From Streptomyces sp. DG2A-72 (GTDB lineage Bacteria > Actinomycetota > Actinomycetes > Streptomycetales > Streptomycetaceae), in assembly GCF_030499575.1 (NCBI RefSeq), contig NZ_JASTLC010000003.1, positions 62,001 to 126,000 on the forward strand: a DNA stretch of 64,000 nt, read 5' to 3'. The notes under the pieces were generated by a model. That model worked only from the letters and a program-made list of their open reading frames with translations, was not told the origin of the DNA and did not search any database. Positions 37,986-45,645 of this stretch are shown piece after piece (the stretch's first letter is position 1; every line of letters begins with the position of its first letter). A program made the translations under genes and the position numbers.

Positions 37986-39218
37986 TCAGAGCGATACCGA
38001 ACCTGGCATCGGGGCAAGCGAGTCGACTGCGAGGGTGCGAAGGAGCGGCACCCCGTCCTCGACGGCCACAGTCAACGTCTGGGCCACGTCGTAGCCGATC
38101 CGCCGGCTCGCGGGAGCCGGCGGATTCCACTCCGTGGCCTGCCAGTTCAGCCGGACACCGACCTCGGCACTCGGGCCGTCGGCCAGGCGGACGTCCACCG
38201 CGGTCAGAACGCGCCGCTCGTCGAAGAAACGATGGGTGGCCCGCTCGTACCAGTCGCGGAAGCCGTCGAGCCCGACATAGGCGGCTTCGTACTGATGCAA
38301 CGTCAAACCATCGGAGGCAAGCATGGATTGCATCTCATCCAGCGGGTCGTGCCGGTCGAGCGCCGCGTACCAGGACTCGACCAGCTGGTGCACCGCAGCC
38401 TCGGTGAGCTCCTGGCGAGGCTGGGTGGCGGCCTCACCGCGGGCCGCCTCGGCCTCGGCGGCCGCTCGCTCCAGGCGGCGGAGCAGCGGGTGCGCCTCGA
38501 AGCCGTCGCAGCGCACTCCCACCTGGCGCAGCGCCCACCAGGCGCCGGCCAGGTTGGAGGTGAGCAGCACCCGGTCGGTGTCGCGGACCAGTTTGTCCAG
38601 GGCCGCGAGGGTGGCCATACCGGTGCCGGTGAACAACAGGGCGGTGTCATCGGGGAATTCACGGCTGCGCACCTGGCCGAGGATGGCGTCGGTCGTCACC
38701 CGGTAGGGGTCGAACAGGTCGTCACCGGCCGGCACGATCACCGCCTCGTCGACCTCGAGCCCGGCCGCCTCCCAGAAGGCGCGGGAGGTCTCGGTCAGCC
38801 AGGGCTCGTAGGGGGAGACGAGCGTGAGGCGGCTGAGGCCGAGCGTCTCGCAGGCGGCCAGGATGGCCTGGGTCGAGGAGGTCACCGGATAGCCCACGCG
38901 GCCGCTGAGCTCCTCGCAGAACTTTCTGTCACCCTCCGGTTCGAGGAGGTAGTGGGAGGCGCTGCAGGCGACCACCGCCGCCTCGAGGCGCATTCCGCAG
39001 AAGGCCGCCAGGGCGTCGGGCAGCGCGTCGTTCCAGGCCTCCAGGGTTTCCCTGAGGCCCTTTCCCTGAACGCCCGGGAATCGGGATGCGTAGACGTTCA
39101 TACGGGACCCGACAAGCCGATGGAACTCCGGTTCAACCGTAGGGTTTTCCGGAGGAACTATCACTCCTAGCCTCGGCACTTCGATCAGATCCACGGCAAA
39201 GCCCCCTGCCTGTTCCAT
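37986..39218 (-). CDS. Asp/Glu-racemase / arylmalonate-decarboxylase-like enzyme fused to SnoaL-like domain
   Basis: The 410-residue protein has two parts. Residues about 10-240 look like the maleate isomerase / arylmalonate decarboxylase branch of the Asp/Glu racemase superfamily: RLGVIVPPENPTVEPEFHRL, candidate catalytic Cys in AAVVACSASHYLLEP, and GYPVTSSTQAILAACETLG. The family's second Cys site appears replaced around LLFTGTGMATLAALDKL. Residues about 275-400 form a SnoaL/NTF2-like domain (VHQLVESWYAALDRHDPLDE, FRDWYERATHRFFDERRVL). I do not recognise this fusion from a characterised pathway. It is transcribed divergently from the AmCP operon across a 296-bp gap, so it probably acts in that pathway, possibly on a dicarboxylic or malonate-type intermediate. 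A Thr or Gly at the second site would suit decarboxylase or isomerase better than racemase chemistry. Confidence 0.8.
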   Translation of the reverse strand: MEQAGGFAVDLIEVPRLGVIVPPENPTVEPEFHRLVGSRMNVYASRFPGVQGKGLRETLEAWNDALPDALAAFCGMRLEAAVVACSASHYLLEPEGDRKFCEELSGRVGYPVTSSTQAILAACETLGLSRLTLVSPYEPWLTETSRAFWEAAGLEVDEAVIVPAGDDLFDPYRVTTDAILGQVRSREFPDDTALLFTGTGMATLAALDKLVRDTDRVLLTSNLAGAWWALRQVGVRCDGFEAHPLLRRLERAAAEAEAARGEAATQPRQELTEAAVHQLVESWYAALDRHDPLDEMQSMLASDGLTLHQYEAAYVGLDGFRDWYERATHRFFDERRVLTAVDVRLADGPSAEVGVRLNWQATEWNPPAPASRRIGYDVAQTLTVAVEDGVPLLRTLAVDSLAPMPGSVSL

Positions 39219-39514
39219 CCACCTGCAACTTCCCGACCACTCGGAACCGTAAGCCAGAACTCCCCTGCTCGGGAAGGCTGTTCACCCGAAAAGCACCCGT
39301 TCTGACCTGTCTTTCATCGCCCTCTCTTACTTCACTTCGACTTCACAAAACTTGACGCAGAACGAACAGTAACGCCTTGACGCTTCTTGCCGGAAAGATG
39401 AGCCTAGAAAAGAGAGTTCGCAGCTCCGCCGCACGATCCACCGACTGTGCACCCATTTCTTCGGGGTCGGAAACAGAACTGGTACTGAGGATCCGGCAGA
39501 AGGAGATTTACGTA
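39219..39514. promoter_or_regulatory. Divergent promoter region, racemase-like gene / AmCP operon
   Basis: This AT-richer region lies between divergent genes. TTGACG occurs at about 39351 and 39377 as possible -35 elements. AACGAAC at 39361-39367 matches one half of the operator motif seen at four other promoters, but no second half-site is evident. An AAGGAG ribosome-binding site precedes the ATG at 39515. Confidence 0.45.
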
Positions 39515-40672
39515 ATGGCGGTATCAGAGAACGACGGCCGGCCTGCACGGCCGCTGCCCCATATATCCGATGCGACCCTGCGGGACTCCGCGCACATGGC
39601 CGGAGTCGAGTTCGGCGCGCGGGACGCCGCGGTCATTTCCGACCTCCTGGTGAAGTCGGGCGTCGAGCTGGTCGAGGTCGGCATGATCTCCGGGCCTTCG
39701 TGCAAGGACTCAGGTCTGATCGAAGCCGTGCACCAGTCGGTGGGGCCTGAGCACAGCATGAGCCTGGTTGTGGTGAGGCACCGCCAGCAGGTCGAGAAGG
39801 CCCTGGAGGAGGCCGTCCGCCTGGGTGTCAGGTCGGTGATGTTCTCCATTCCGACCTCCGAGGCGCACGCACTGCTGAAGCTGGGCTCGCCGAGCGCCAA
39901 GTACCTGACGGCCGTGGCGCGCGCCGCGATCGGGATGGCCAAGGACCGTGGCCTGCATGTCACGTTCAGCGGCGAGGACGGCGCCCGCACGCCCAAGGAG
40001 CGCTTGGTGCCGTATGTGGAGGCCGGGTTTGCGGCCGGCGCCGACCGGTTCCGGGTCGCCGAGACCGTCGCCTATCTGTCGCCGTGGCAGATGGAGGAGC
40101 AGATCGGGCACCTGACGGCTATCGACGGCGCCCAGATCGAGATCCACTCGCACAACATGCTGGGCATGGCCGTGGCCAACTCGCTGGCCGCCTACCGGGC
40201 GGGCGCGGAATGGATCTCTTGTACCGTGGCGGGCATCGGTGAGCGCGGCGGTAACGCTCCGCTGGCGGAGCTGCTCACGTCGCTGCGCGTGATCCACGGC
40301 GACAACCGGTTCGACCTGTCCCACCTCACCGAGCTCTCGCGGGCGGCTCTCAAGGGATCCGGGCTCGGCCAGGCCTTCCAGTCCGGGCCCACCACCGAGC
40401 ACGCCTTCGCCTACGAGTTGCCGGGCCAGCTCACCCACCCGGACGCCTACGAGACGCTGCCGCCGGAGGTCGTGGGCAACTCCCGGAAGCTGCACGTGCG
40501 TTCGCGCCTCACCCCGGCCCTGGTCAACTGGGCGCTCGCCGACGACCCGGGTCTCGACATCGACGTGGACGCCTTCACCGAGTGGCTCGCCCCGCACCAG
40601 GAAGAGCAGGGGTGGCCGCTGCTCGACCGGAGCGCCATCCGCAAGCTCGCCGTCGGCTTCCCGTCCCACTGA
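39515..40672 (+). CDS. Homocitrate/2-isopropylmalate-synthase-like DRE-TIM metallolyase
   Basis: ATG at 39515 follows AAGGAG; the longer frame upstream lies in the promoter. The 385-residue protein is a TIM-barrel acyl-CoA condensing enzyme: metal/catalytic motif DATLRDSAHM (usually D-T-T-L-R-D-G), SGEDGARTPKERL, metal-binding His pair in IHSHNMLGMAVANS, and VAGIGERGGNAPLAEL. The sequence ends just after the barrel and a short linker, without the LeuA regulatory domain. The enzyme should condense acetyl-CoA (or similar) with a 2-oxo acid. Placed at the head of a LysW-type operon it recalls lysine biosynthesis from 2-oxoglutarate, but no homoaconitase or homoisocitrate dehydrogenase is encoded nearby. 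A different keto acid or a directly used tertiary alcohol is possible. Confidence 0.88.
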   Translation: MAVSENDGRPARPLPHISDATLRDSAHMAGVEFGARDAAVISDLLVKSGVELVEVGMISGPSCKDSGLIEAVHQSVGPEHSMSLVVVRHRQQVEKALEEAVRLGVRSVMFSIPTSEAHALLKLGSPSAKYLTAVARAAIGMAKDRGLHVTFSGEDGARTPKERLVPYVEAGFAAGADRFRVAETVAYLSPWQMEEQIGHLTAIDGAQIEIHSHNMLGMAVANSLAAYRAGAEWISCTVAGIGERGGNAPLAELLTSLRVIHGDNRFDLSHLTELSRAALKGSGLGQAFQSGPTTEHAFAYELPGQLTHPDAYETLPPEVVGNSRKLHVRSRLTPALVNWALADDPGLDIDVDAFTEWLAPHQEEQGWPLLDRSAIRKLAVGFPSH

Positions 40673-40758
40673 GACGCCCCCGCCCCACCGGGTTGCCCCA
40701 TCGGTACGCCCCGTCCAGGCGCCCCACCGAGTCCCCACCACACCAACGGAGAAGAGAC

Positions 40759-40947
40759 ATGATCACCGCTGCCACGCTCACCGGCGTCTGCCCGGAGTGC
40801 GAGACCGACCTCACCACCCCGCCGATGGTCAACGGCGAGACCCTGTCCTGTCCGGAGTGCATGCTCACCCTCCGCGTCGAGGGCGTGGCCGAGGGCACCC
40901 TGTCGCTGCAGATGGTCGAAGTGCAGCTACGCGACTGGGGCCAGTGA
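40759..40947 (+). CDS. LysW-like amino-group carrier protein ending in Gln
   Basis: This 62-residue protein has the LysW zinc ribbon (GVCPECETDL, then LSCPECMLTL) and the C-terminal signature DWG. LysW proteins end in EDWGE; the gamma-carboxylate of the last Glu forms an isopeptide with the amino group of the substrate, protecting it and presenting it to the kinase and reductase. Here the last codons are GAC TGG GGC CAG TGA, giving DWGQ. The side chain is therefore an amide, not a carboxylate. The protein also has fewer acidic residues in its C-terminal half than typical LysW. It is followed by LysX-, LysY- and LysZ-like genes in order, so carrier function is highly likely, with altered attachment chemistry or prior deamidation. 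Confidence 0.93.
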   Translation: MITAATLTGVCPECETDLTTPPMVNGETLSCPECMLTLRVEGVAEGTLSLQMVEVQLRDWGQ

Positions 40948-40974
40948 CCACGGACGCGTAGGAGGGACCACTTC

Positions 40975-41826
40975 ATGGGCGGCAAAGTTGCCATCGTCGC
41001 GGACCGGCTCGGCTGGGAGGAACAACGGCTGATCAAGTCCGCGCCGGAGTTCGGCCTGGAGGTCGAGTGGGCCAACGACGAATCCCTGTGCCTCGGGCAC
41101 GAGGACGCTCCATCGATCAGCGTGTACGACGCGGTCCTGATCCGCAGCCGCAGCTACACCCGCGGCGGCCTGCTCGCCACCCTGGCCGAGTCGGCGAACA
41201 TCGAGACCCTGAACTCGGCCCGGGCCATCCACGCCTGCGAGAACAAGCTCGCACTGCGCACGCTCCTTCGGGATGCGGGCGTCCCGGTCGCGGACTTCCG
41301 TCTGGTGCTCTCGCGCCGGGACTTCGAGCGGGCGCTCGCCGAACTGCCGGTGCCGCTCGTGCTCAAGCCGGTCTTCGGCGGCATGGGCAAGCGGGTCACG
41401 CTGATCCGCGACGCCGATGTCGCACAGTCCGTGTACGACTACGTCGAGGACCTCGGGCACGGCTTCGAGCAGGCCTGCCTGGTGGAGCCGTATCTCGACG
41501 GCGGCACCTCGGTGCGCTGCTTCGTCGTCGGCCGTGAGCTGGTGGCCGCCGCCGAGTTCGAGAGCGACGGCCGCGACTGGCGCAGCAACGCCGCCCTCGG
41601 CAACCAGAGCCGGGCGCTCACCCACGACCCGGAGGTCGTGAAGGTCGTCGACGGTGTGGTGGACCAGCTCGGCGAGGGCATCTACGGCATCGATCTGTTC
41701 CGCACCCCGCGGGGCCCGGTCGTCAACGAGGTCAACCACGCGCCGGCGTTCAAGGCGCTCGCCTCGGCGACCGGCGCGGACGTCCCGGCCTCCATCGCCC
41801 GCTATGTGCAGGAGATCCTCGCATGA
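40975..41826 (+). CDS. LysX-like ATP-grasp ligase loading the amino-group carrier
   Basis: The 283-residue ATP-grasp enzyme of the RimK/LysX family has VPVADFRLVLSRRDFERAL in the central domain, VLKPVFGGMGKRVTLI (ATP-binding), ACLVEPYLDGGTSVRCFVVG, and metal/substrate motifs GIYGIDLFRTPRGPVVNEVN. LysX and ArgX join an acidic amino acid to the C-terminal Glu of LysW. At the C-terminal substrate motif, LysX proteins have an EFKN-like sequence after EVN; here it reads NHAPAFKALA, so the Glu and Asn appear substituted. With the carrier's Glu-to-Gln change this suggests altered substrate or bond geometry. It starts at ATG 40975 after AGGAGGG and ends overlapping the next gene by ATGA. Confidence 0.92.
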   Translation: MGGKVAIVADRLGWEEQRLIKSAPEFGLEVEWANDESLCLGHEDAPSISVYDAVLIRSRSYTRGGLLATLAESANIETLNSARAIHACENKLALRTLLRDAGVPVADFRLVLSRRDFERALAELPVPLVLKPVFGGMGKRVTLIRDADVAQSVYDYVEDLGHGFEQACLVEPYLDGGTSVRCFVVGRELVAAAEFESDGRDWRSNAALGNQSRALTHDPEVVKVVDGVVDQLGEGIYGIDLFRTPRGPVVNEVNHAPAFKALASATGADVPASIARYVQEILA

Positions 41827-42878
41827 TCCGTGTGGGAATAGCCGGCGCGTCGGGGCTCGCCGGCGGCGAACTGATCCGGCTCGTCACCCAGCACCCCGAC
41901 CTGGAACTGACCTTCCTGGGCGGGTCGTCGAACATCGGACGGCGCCCGGCCCAACTGCACCCGGGACTCCGGCTCGACCTGGGCCTGGCCGTCGAGCCCG
42001 TCACCGAGGACGTGGCCGACCGGTGCGATGTGGTGTTCCTCGCCACGCCCGCCCCGGTCTCCGCCGAGTTGTCCGCCCTGCTCGCCGACCGGGTCGGCTG
42101 TGTCATCGACCTGAGCGGCGCCTTCCGTATCCGTACCCCCGAGGTCCACGAGCGCTGGTACCCGAAGGTGGCGCGCTCGACCGAGCTCGCCGACCGCTTC
42201 GTGTACGGCGTACCGGAGCTGATCGGGGACCAGCTGGCCGACGCGGCGCTGATCTCGCTGCCCGGCTGCTACGCGACCGCCATCACCCTGGGGCTCGCAC
42301 CGCTGGTCCTGTCGCTCGGCCTGAACCTCAAGACCGTGCTCGTGGACGGCAAGAGCGGATCGAGCGGCGGCGGGCTACGGCTGCGCACCGCCGATCTGCA
42401 TCCGCTGCGCAACGGCGCCATCGCGCCGTACGCCCCGAGCGGGCACCGGCACGCGGCCGAGGTCTCCGACTTCCTGGAGCGCTCCAAGCCGGGGCGGATC
42501 GGGTCGATGACGATGTCGGCGTACGGCGTCTCGCATGTACGCGGACTGCTCGCCAGCACCTATGTGTTCACCGATGACGCGGTGGACGCCCGTGAACTGC
42601 AGCGCGCCTACCTGCGGTTCTACAAGCAGCATCGGTTCGTGCGGGTGCGCCGGCACACCGAGACGCTGATCCCGGTGCCGGACCCGCAGGCGGTGCTCGG
42701 CTCCAACTTCTGCGATGTGACGGTGCTTCCCGACGCCGAAGGGGACCGCATCGTCGTGCTCGCCGCCCTCGACAACCTCGTGAAGGGCTCGGCGGGCCAG
42801 GCCGTCCAGGCGCTCAATCTGCGCTTCGGGTTGCCGCAGGAGACGGGTATCGGGATGCAGCCGGTGATGCCGGCATGA
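41823..42878 (+). CDS. LysY/ArgC-like carrier-bound acyl-phosphate reductase
   Basis: The 351-residue protein matches N-acetyl-gamma-glutamyl-phosphate reductases: N-terminal NADP-binding GIAGASGLAGGELIRLV, catalytic Cys in SLPGCYATAITLGLAPLV, DGKSGSSGGG, and NLVKGSAGQAVQALNL near the C-terminus. In LysW pathways the equivalent enzyme reduces the carrier-bound omega-acyl phosphate to the semialdehyde. All visible catalytic elements are intact. Its start overlaps the ligase gene (ATGA at 41823) and its end overlaps the kinase gene, indicating coupled translation. The predicted product is a carrier-bound amino acid semialdehyde. Confidence 0.94.
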   Translation: MIRVGIAGASGLAGGELIRLVTQHPDLELTFLGGSSNIGRRPAQLHPGLRLDLGLAVEPVTEDVADRCDVVFLATPAPVSAELSALLADRVGCVIDLSGAFRIRTPEVHERWYPKVARSTELADRFVYGVPELIGDQLADAALISLPGCYATAITLGLAPLVLSLGLNLKTVLVDGKSGSSGGGLRLRTADLHPLRNGAIAPYAPSGHRHAAEVSDFLERSKPGRIGSMTMSAYGVSHVRGLLASTYVFTDDAVDARELQRAYLRFYKQHRFVRVRRHTETLIPVPDPQAVLGSNFCDVTVLPDAEGDRIVVLAALDNLVKGSAGQAVQALNLRFGLPQETGIGMQPVMPA

Positions 42879-43786
42879 CGACCTTCATGGAGAAGCTCAC
42901 GGACTCGCTCGCGTACGCCTGCCCGGAGTCGCTCGTGGAAGCGCCGGGCACGGACATGGGGACGGCCGTGGAGACCCACACACCGACGGTGGTCAAGCTG
43001 GGCGGCAGCTGCCTCGACGACTTGGCCGACGCCTGGTGGGACGACCTGGTCGCGCACGGCCAGGAGCGTCCGCTCGTCCTGGTGCACGGCTGGTCCAAGC
43101 CGCTCAAGCGGCTGGACACCCGCTACGCGGAGCCCTCGGCGATCCTGCGGGACCGGTACGGCAACCAGAGCCGCTGGACGACGCCCGAGGTGATCGCCGA
43201 CATCAAAACGGTCAGCGCCAAGCTCGGCGACGACGTCATCGGGCGCCTTGAGCGGCGCGGCCTGACGGCGGAGCGCGTCATCGGCAGCGAGGGCCTGGTG
43301 CAGGCCGGCGAGGGTGAGCGCTGGTGGTGGCGCGGCAAGGAGTTGGTGGAGCTTGACAACCTCGTCGGCCCCATCACCGGTGTGGACGCCGCTCAGTTGG
43401 CGAACCTCAGGCCCGGGCACTGCTGCATCGTCACCCCGCTGGCCCGCAACACCGCGGGCCAGGAGGTGAACACCGACGCCGACCGGGCCGCCGCCGCGCT
43501 CGCTGCGGCCACCGCGGCCACCGCGCTGACCCTGGTCACCGATGTGCCGCATCTGCTGATCGACGGAGCCCCGGTGCGGCAGATCTGCGCGGCGGAGGCC
43601 GCCAAGTTCCGCGACCGCGGTGCCACCGGCGGGATGCGCAAGAAGCTGCGGGCGGCCGGCGAGGCCCTGGACCGGGGAGTCGGCCGGGTGCACATCGGCA
43701 GCGCCCCGGTGTCCCACATGCTCGCCGCGCGCACCGGCACCGTCATCACCCGCGAACGCACCGACACCGTCACTGCCCGGACGTGA
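42875..43786 (+). CDS. LysZ/ArgB-like carrier-bound amino acid kinase
   Basis: The 303-residue amino acid kinase has an N-terminal extension of about 35 residues before the phosphate-binding VVKLGGSCLDD. It continues with LVLVHGWSKPLKRLD, nucleotide/substrate motifs NTDADRAAAALAAATAAT, and GGMRKKLRAAGEALDRGVG near the C-terminus, the usual N-acetylglutamate kinase/LysZ layout. It should phosphorylate the side-chain carboxylate of the carrier-bound amino acid for the upstream reductase. The first half of the active-site loop (HGWSKPLKR instead of the HGGG-type motif) deviates from ArgB. It overlaps the previous gene by 4 bases and is followed after 28 bp by the amidotransferase gene. Confidence 0.92.
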   Translation: MTTFMEKLTDSLAYACPESLVEAPGTDMGTAVETHTPTVVKLGGSCLDDLADAWWDDLVAHGQERPLVLVHGWSKPLKRLDTRYAEPSAILRDRYGNQSRWTTPEVIADIKTVSAKLGDDVIGRLERRGLTAERVIGSEGLVQAGEGERWWWRGKELVELDNLVGPITGVDAAQLANLRPGHCCIVTPLARNTAGQEVNTDADRAAAALAAATAATALTLVTDVPHLLIDGAPVRQICAAEAAKFRDRGATGGMRKKLRAAGEALDRGVGRVHIGSAPVSHMLAARTGTVITRERTDTVTART

Positions 43787-43814
43787 ACCAAGTACAGCGA
43801 GAGGAGCGGAACTC

Positions 43815-44378
43815 GTGGCGACGTCCAGGGTTCTAGTGGTCAACAACGGGACGCTGTCCCTCAGGCAGCTGTGCAAGCGCTTCGAGGACCTGGGCTCCGA
43901 GACCGACACCGTCGACGCGGCCTCGGTACCGGCGAGCGTCGGCTCCCGCTACCAGGCGATCGTGCTGAGCGGCACGAAGGTACGTGCGTACGACAGCGGG
44001 TTCTACAAGCCGCTCGTCGACCTCGTGACGACGGCGGGTGTGCCGGTCCTCGGCATCTGCGGCGGTATGCAGATCATCGCCGTCGCGCACGGCGGCCGGC
44101 TCGAGGAGGGGCCCCAGCGGGTCGGCGGCCACGAGGCGCAGGTCGACACGGAGGACCCGCTGTTCGCCTATGTGAAGCCGACCGTGACGGTCTTCCAGCG
44201 GCACACCCTCTATCTGCAGGAGGCCCCGGAGGGCTTTCGCACGATCGGCCGGTCCGAGCTCGCTCCGGTGGAGTTCCTGCGCTCGGACGACGGCCGGATC
44301 TACGGCGCGCAGGCCCATCTGGAGTTCCGCCCGGACGGCGCGGAGATCCTGCGCGGCTTCGCGGAGCTCTACCGGTGA
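43815..44378 (+). CDS. Class I glutamine amidotransferase / gamma-glutamyl hydrolase fold protein
   Basis: GTG at 43815 follows GAGGAG and starts MATSRVLVVNNGT; 187 residues. It has the class I GATase topology: YQAIVLSGTKVRAYD (oxyanion loop), nucleophile Cys in PVLGICGGMQIIAVAHGG, and the His/Glu pair in AQAHLEFRPDG (normally HPE). It is a stand-alone amidotransferase domain without a synthetase partner. It could (a) supply ammonia from Gln to a neighbouring enzyme, such as the dehydrogenase or ANL ligase, (b) deamidate the carrier's terminal Gln, or (c) hydrolyse a gamma-glutamyl isopeptide, as PuuD-type members of the fold do, releasing product from the carrier. Its place immediately after the carrier modification genes makes options b and c attractive but unproved. 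Confidence 0.88.
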   Translation: MATSRVLVVNNGTLSLRQLCKRFEDLGSETDTVDAASVPASVGSRYQAIVLSGTKVRAYDSGFYKPLVDLVTTAGVPVLGICGGMQIIAVAHGGRLEEGPQRVGGHEAQVDTEDPLFAYVKPTVTVFQRHTLYLQEAPEGFRTIGRSELAPVEFLRSDDGRIYGAQAHLEFRPDGAEILRGFAELYR

Positions 44379-44487
44379 GCGGAGCCGGACCGGTGAGCGG
44401 AGCCGCCGCAGAGCACGGCCGCCGGATCGAGCGGTGCACGACCGACGGATCAACACGTATCGAGATGGATCAAGAGGTCCCCTGGCG

Positions 44488-45645
44488 ATGAGCGTTCTGA
44501 CTGAAAACCCCGCTGAGGTGTGCACTCCCCGTGCCGACGCGTCCGGCGAGCCCGCGTTCACGGTGTCGTTGAACGGCAGCGGCGGACCTCTCACGGGCTG
44601 GGTGGTGGTCGACACCCTCGTCGACTCCCTCGCCATGGGCGGCACCCGGATGACCGCGGACGTCACCGAGGAGGAGGTGCGCGGCCTGGCCCGCGGTATG
44701 ACGCACAAACTCACGCTCGTGGGTCTGCCCATCGGCGGCGCGAAGGCGGGCATCGTCTCCGACGGCGGCGACCGCGAGGAGACGCTGCGCACGTTCGGGC
44801 GCACCGTCGCCCCGCTGCTGCACGGCGGTCTGCACCTGGGCTGCGACCTCGGGGTGACCCCGGCCGACCGCGCCGTGTTCTTCGGCGAGGCCGGCTACGA
44901 CCCGCGCCGCAAGAACCGGGCCGTGGACATGCCCTACGACTGGCGCGCCTACTACGAGCCGCTGGTGGACTGCACCGGGCACGGCGTGGGCGTGGCCACG
45001 GTCACCGCGCTTGAGGAGCTGCACCGCCGGGGCGGCTCGCGCCGGGTCGTCATCCAGGGCTTCGGCACCGTGGGCCGTTCGGTCGCGCAGTTCCTCGAGG
45101 ACCGCGGCCACACGATCGTGGGTGTGGCCGATGTGCAGGGCACGATCAGCGCCGAGCGGCTTCCGGTGGCCGAACTGCTCGCCCTGACCGACGGGTTCGG
45201 GCGGATCGACCGGTCCCGCCTTCCGGACCATGTGACCGCCTCCAGCGCGCCGGACGCCTGGCTGGACGTCGAGGCCGACGTGCTGATCCTCGCCGCCAAC
45301 CACAACGCCCTCAACTCGGCGAATGTGCACCGGCTCCGGGCCGGCCTGATCGTCGAGGGCGGCAACATCACCGTCAGCCCCGAGGCCCGGCTGAAGCTGG
45401 CCGTGTCCGGCGCGACCCTCGTGCCCGACGTGGTCGCCAATGTCGGCGGCGCGGCGGCGGCGGGGCTCGCCCTGGCCCGGATCGTGCCCTTCGAACTGCC
45501 CTCGGAGCAGCGCAAGCACTGGGTCTTCGACTGGGTCGGCACCCGGGTGCGCCGGAACACCAAGGATCTCCTGGAGATCGCCACGGCCACGGGCCAGGAC
45601 CCGCTGCCGTCCCTGCTCACCGACCGCAGGAAGGACCGCCGATGA
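44488..45645 (+). CDS. Glu/Leu/Phe/Val dehydrogenase family protein
   Basis: ATG at 44488 (MSVLTENPAEV) is preferred over an upstream in-frame Met because homology starts shortly after; 385 residues. It has MTHKLTLVGLPIGGAKAGI (two conserved Lys residues of the family), LGCDLGVTP (catalytic Asp), Rossmann segment VIQGFGTVGRSVAQFLEDRG and ILAANHNALNSANVHRL. It should catalyse NAD(P)-dependent reductive amination of a 2-oxo acid or the reverse. Following a glutamine amidotransferase, it may use delivered ammonia, recalling glutamate synthase logic; this is inference. Gene overlap with the next ligase (ATGA) shows co-expression. The substrate is unknown and may be a product of the condensing enzyme. 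Confidence 0.92.
   Translation: MSVLTENPAEVCTPRADASGEPAFTVSLNGSGGPLTGWVVVDTLVDSLAMGGTRMTADVTEEEVRGLARGMTHKLTLVGLPIGGAKAGIVSDGGDREETLRTFGRTVAPLLHGGLHLGCDLGVTPADRAVFFGEAGYDPRRKNRAVDMPYDWRAYYEPLVDCTGHGVGVATVTALEELHRRGGSRRVVIQGFGTVGRSVAQFLEDRGHTIVGVADVQGTISAERLPVAELLALTDGFGRIDRSRLPDHVTASSAPDAWLDVEADVLILAANHNALNSANVHRLRAGLIVEGGNITVSPEARLKLAVSGATLVPDVVANVGGAAAAGLALARIVPFELPSEQRKHWVFDWVGTRVRRNTKDLLEIATATGQDPLPSLLTDRRKDRR

Noticed and set aside
40759..40947. Carrier as an unrelated small zinc-ribbon or rubredoxin-like protein
   Set aside because: The DWG tail and immediate LysX-LysY-LysZ gene order are specific to the amino-group carrier system.
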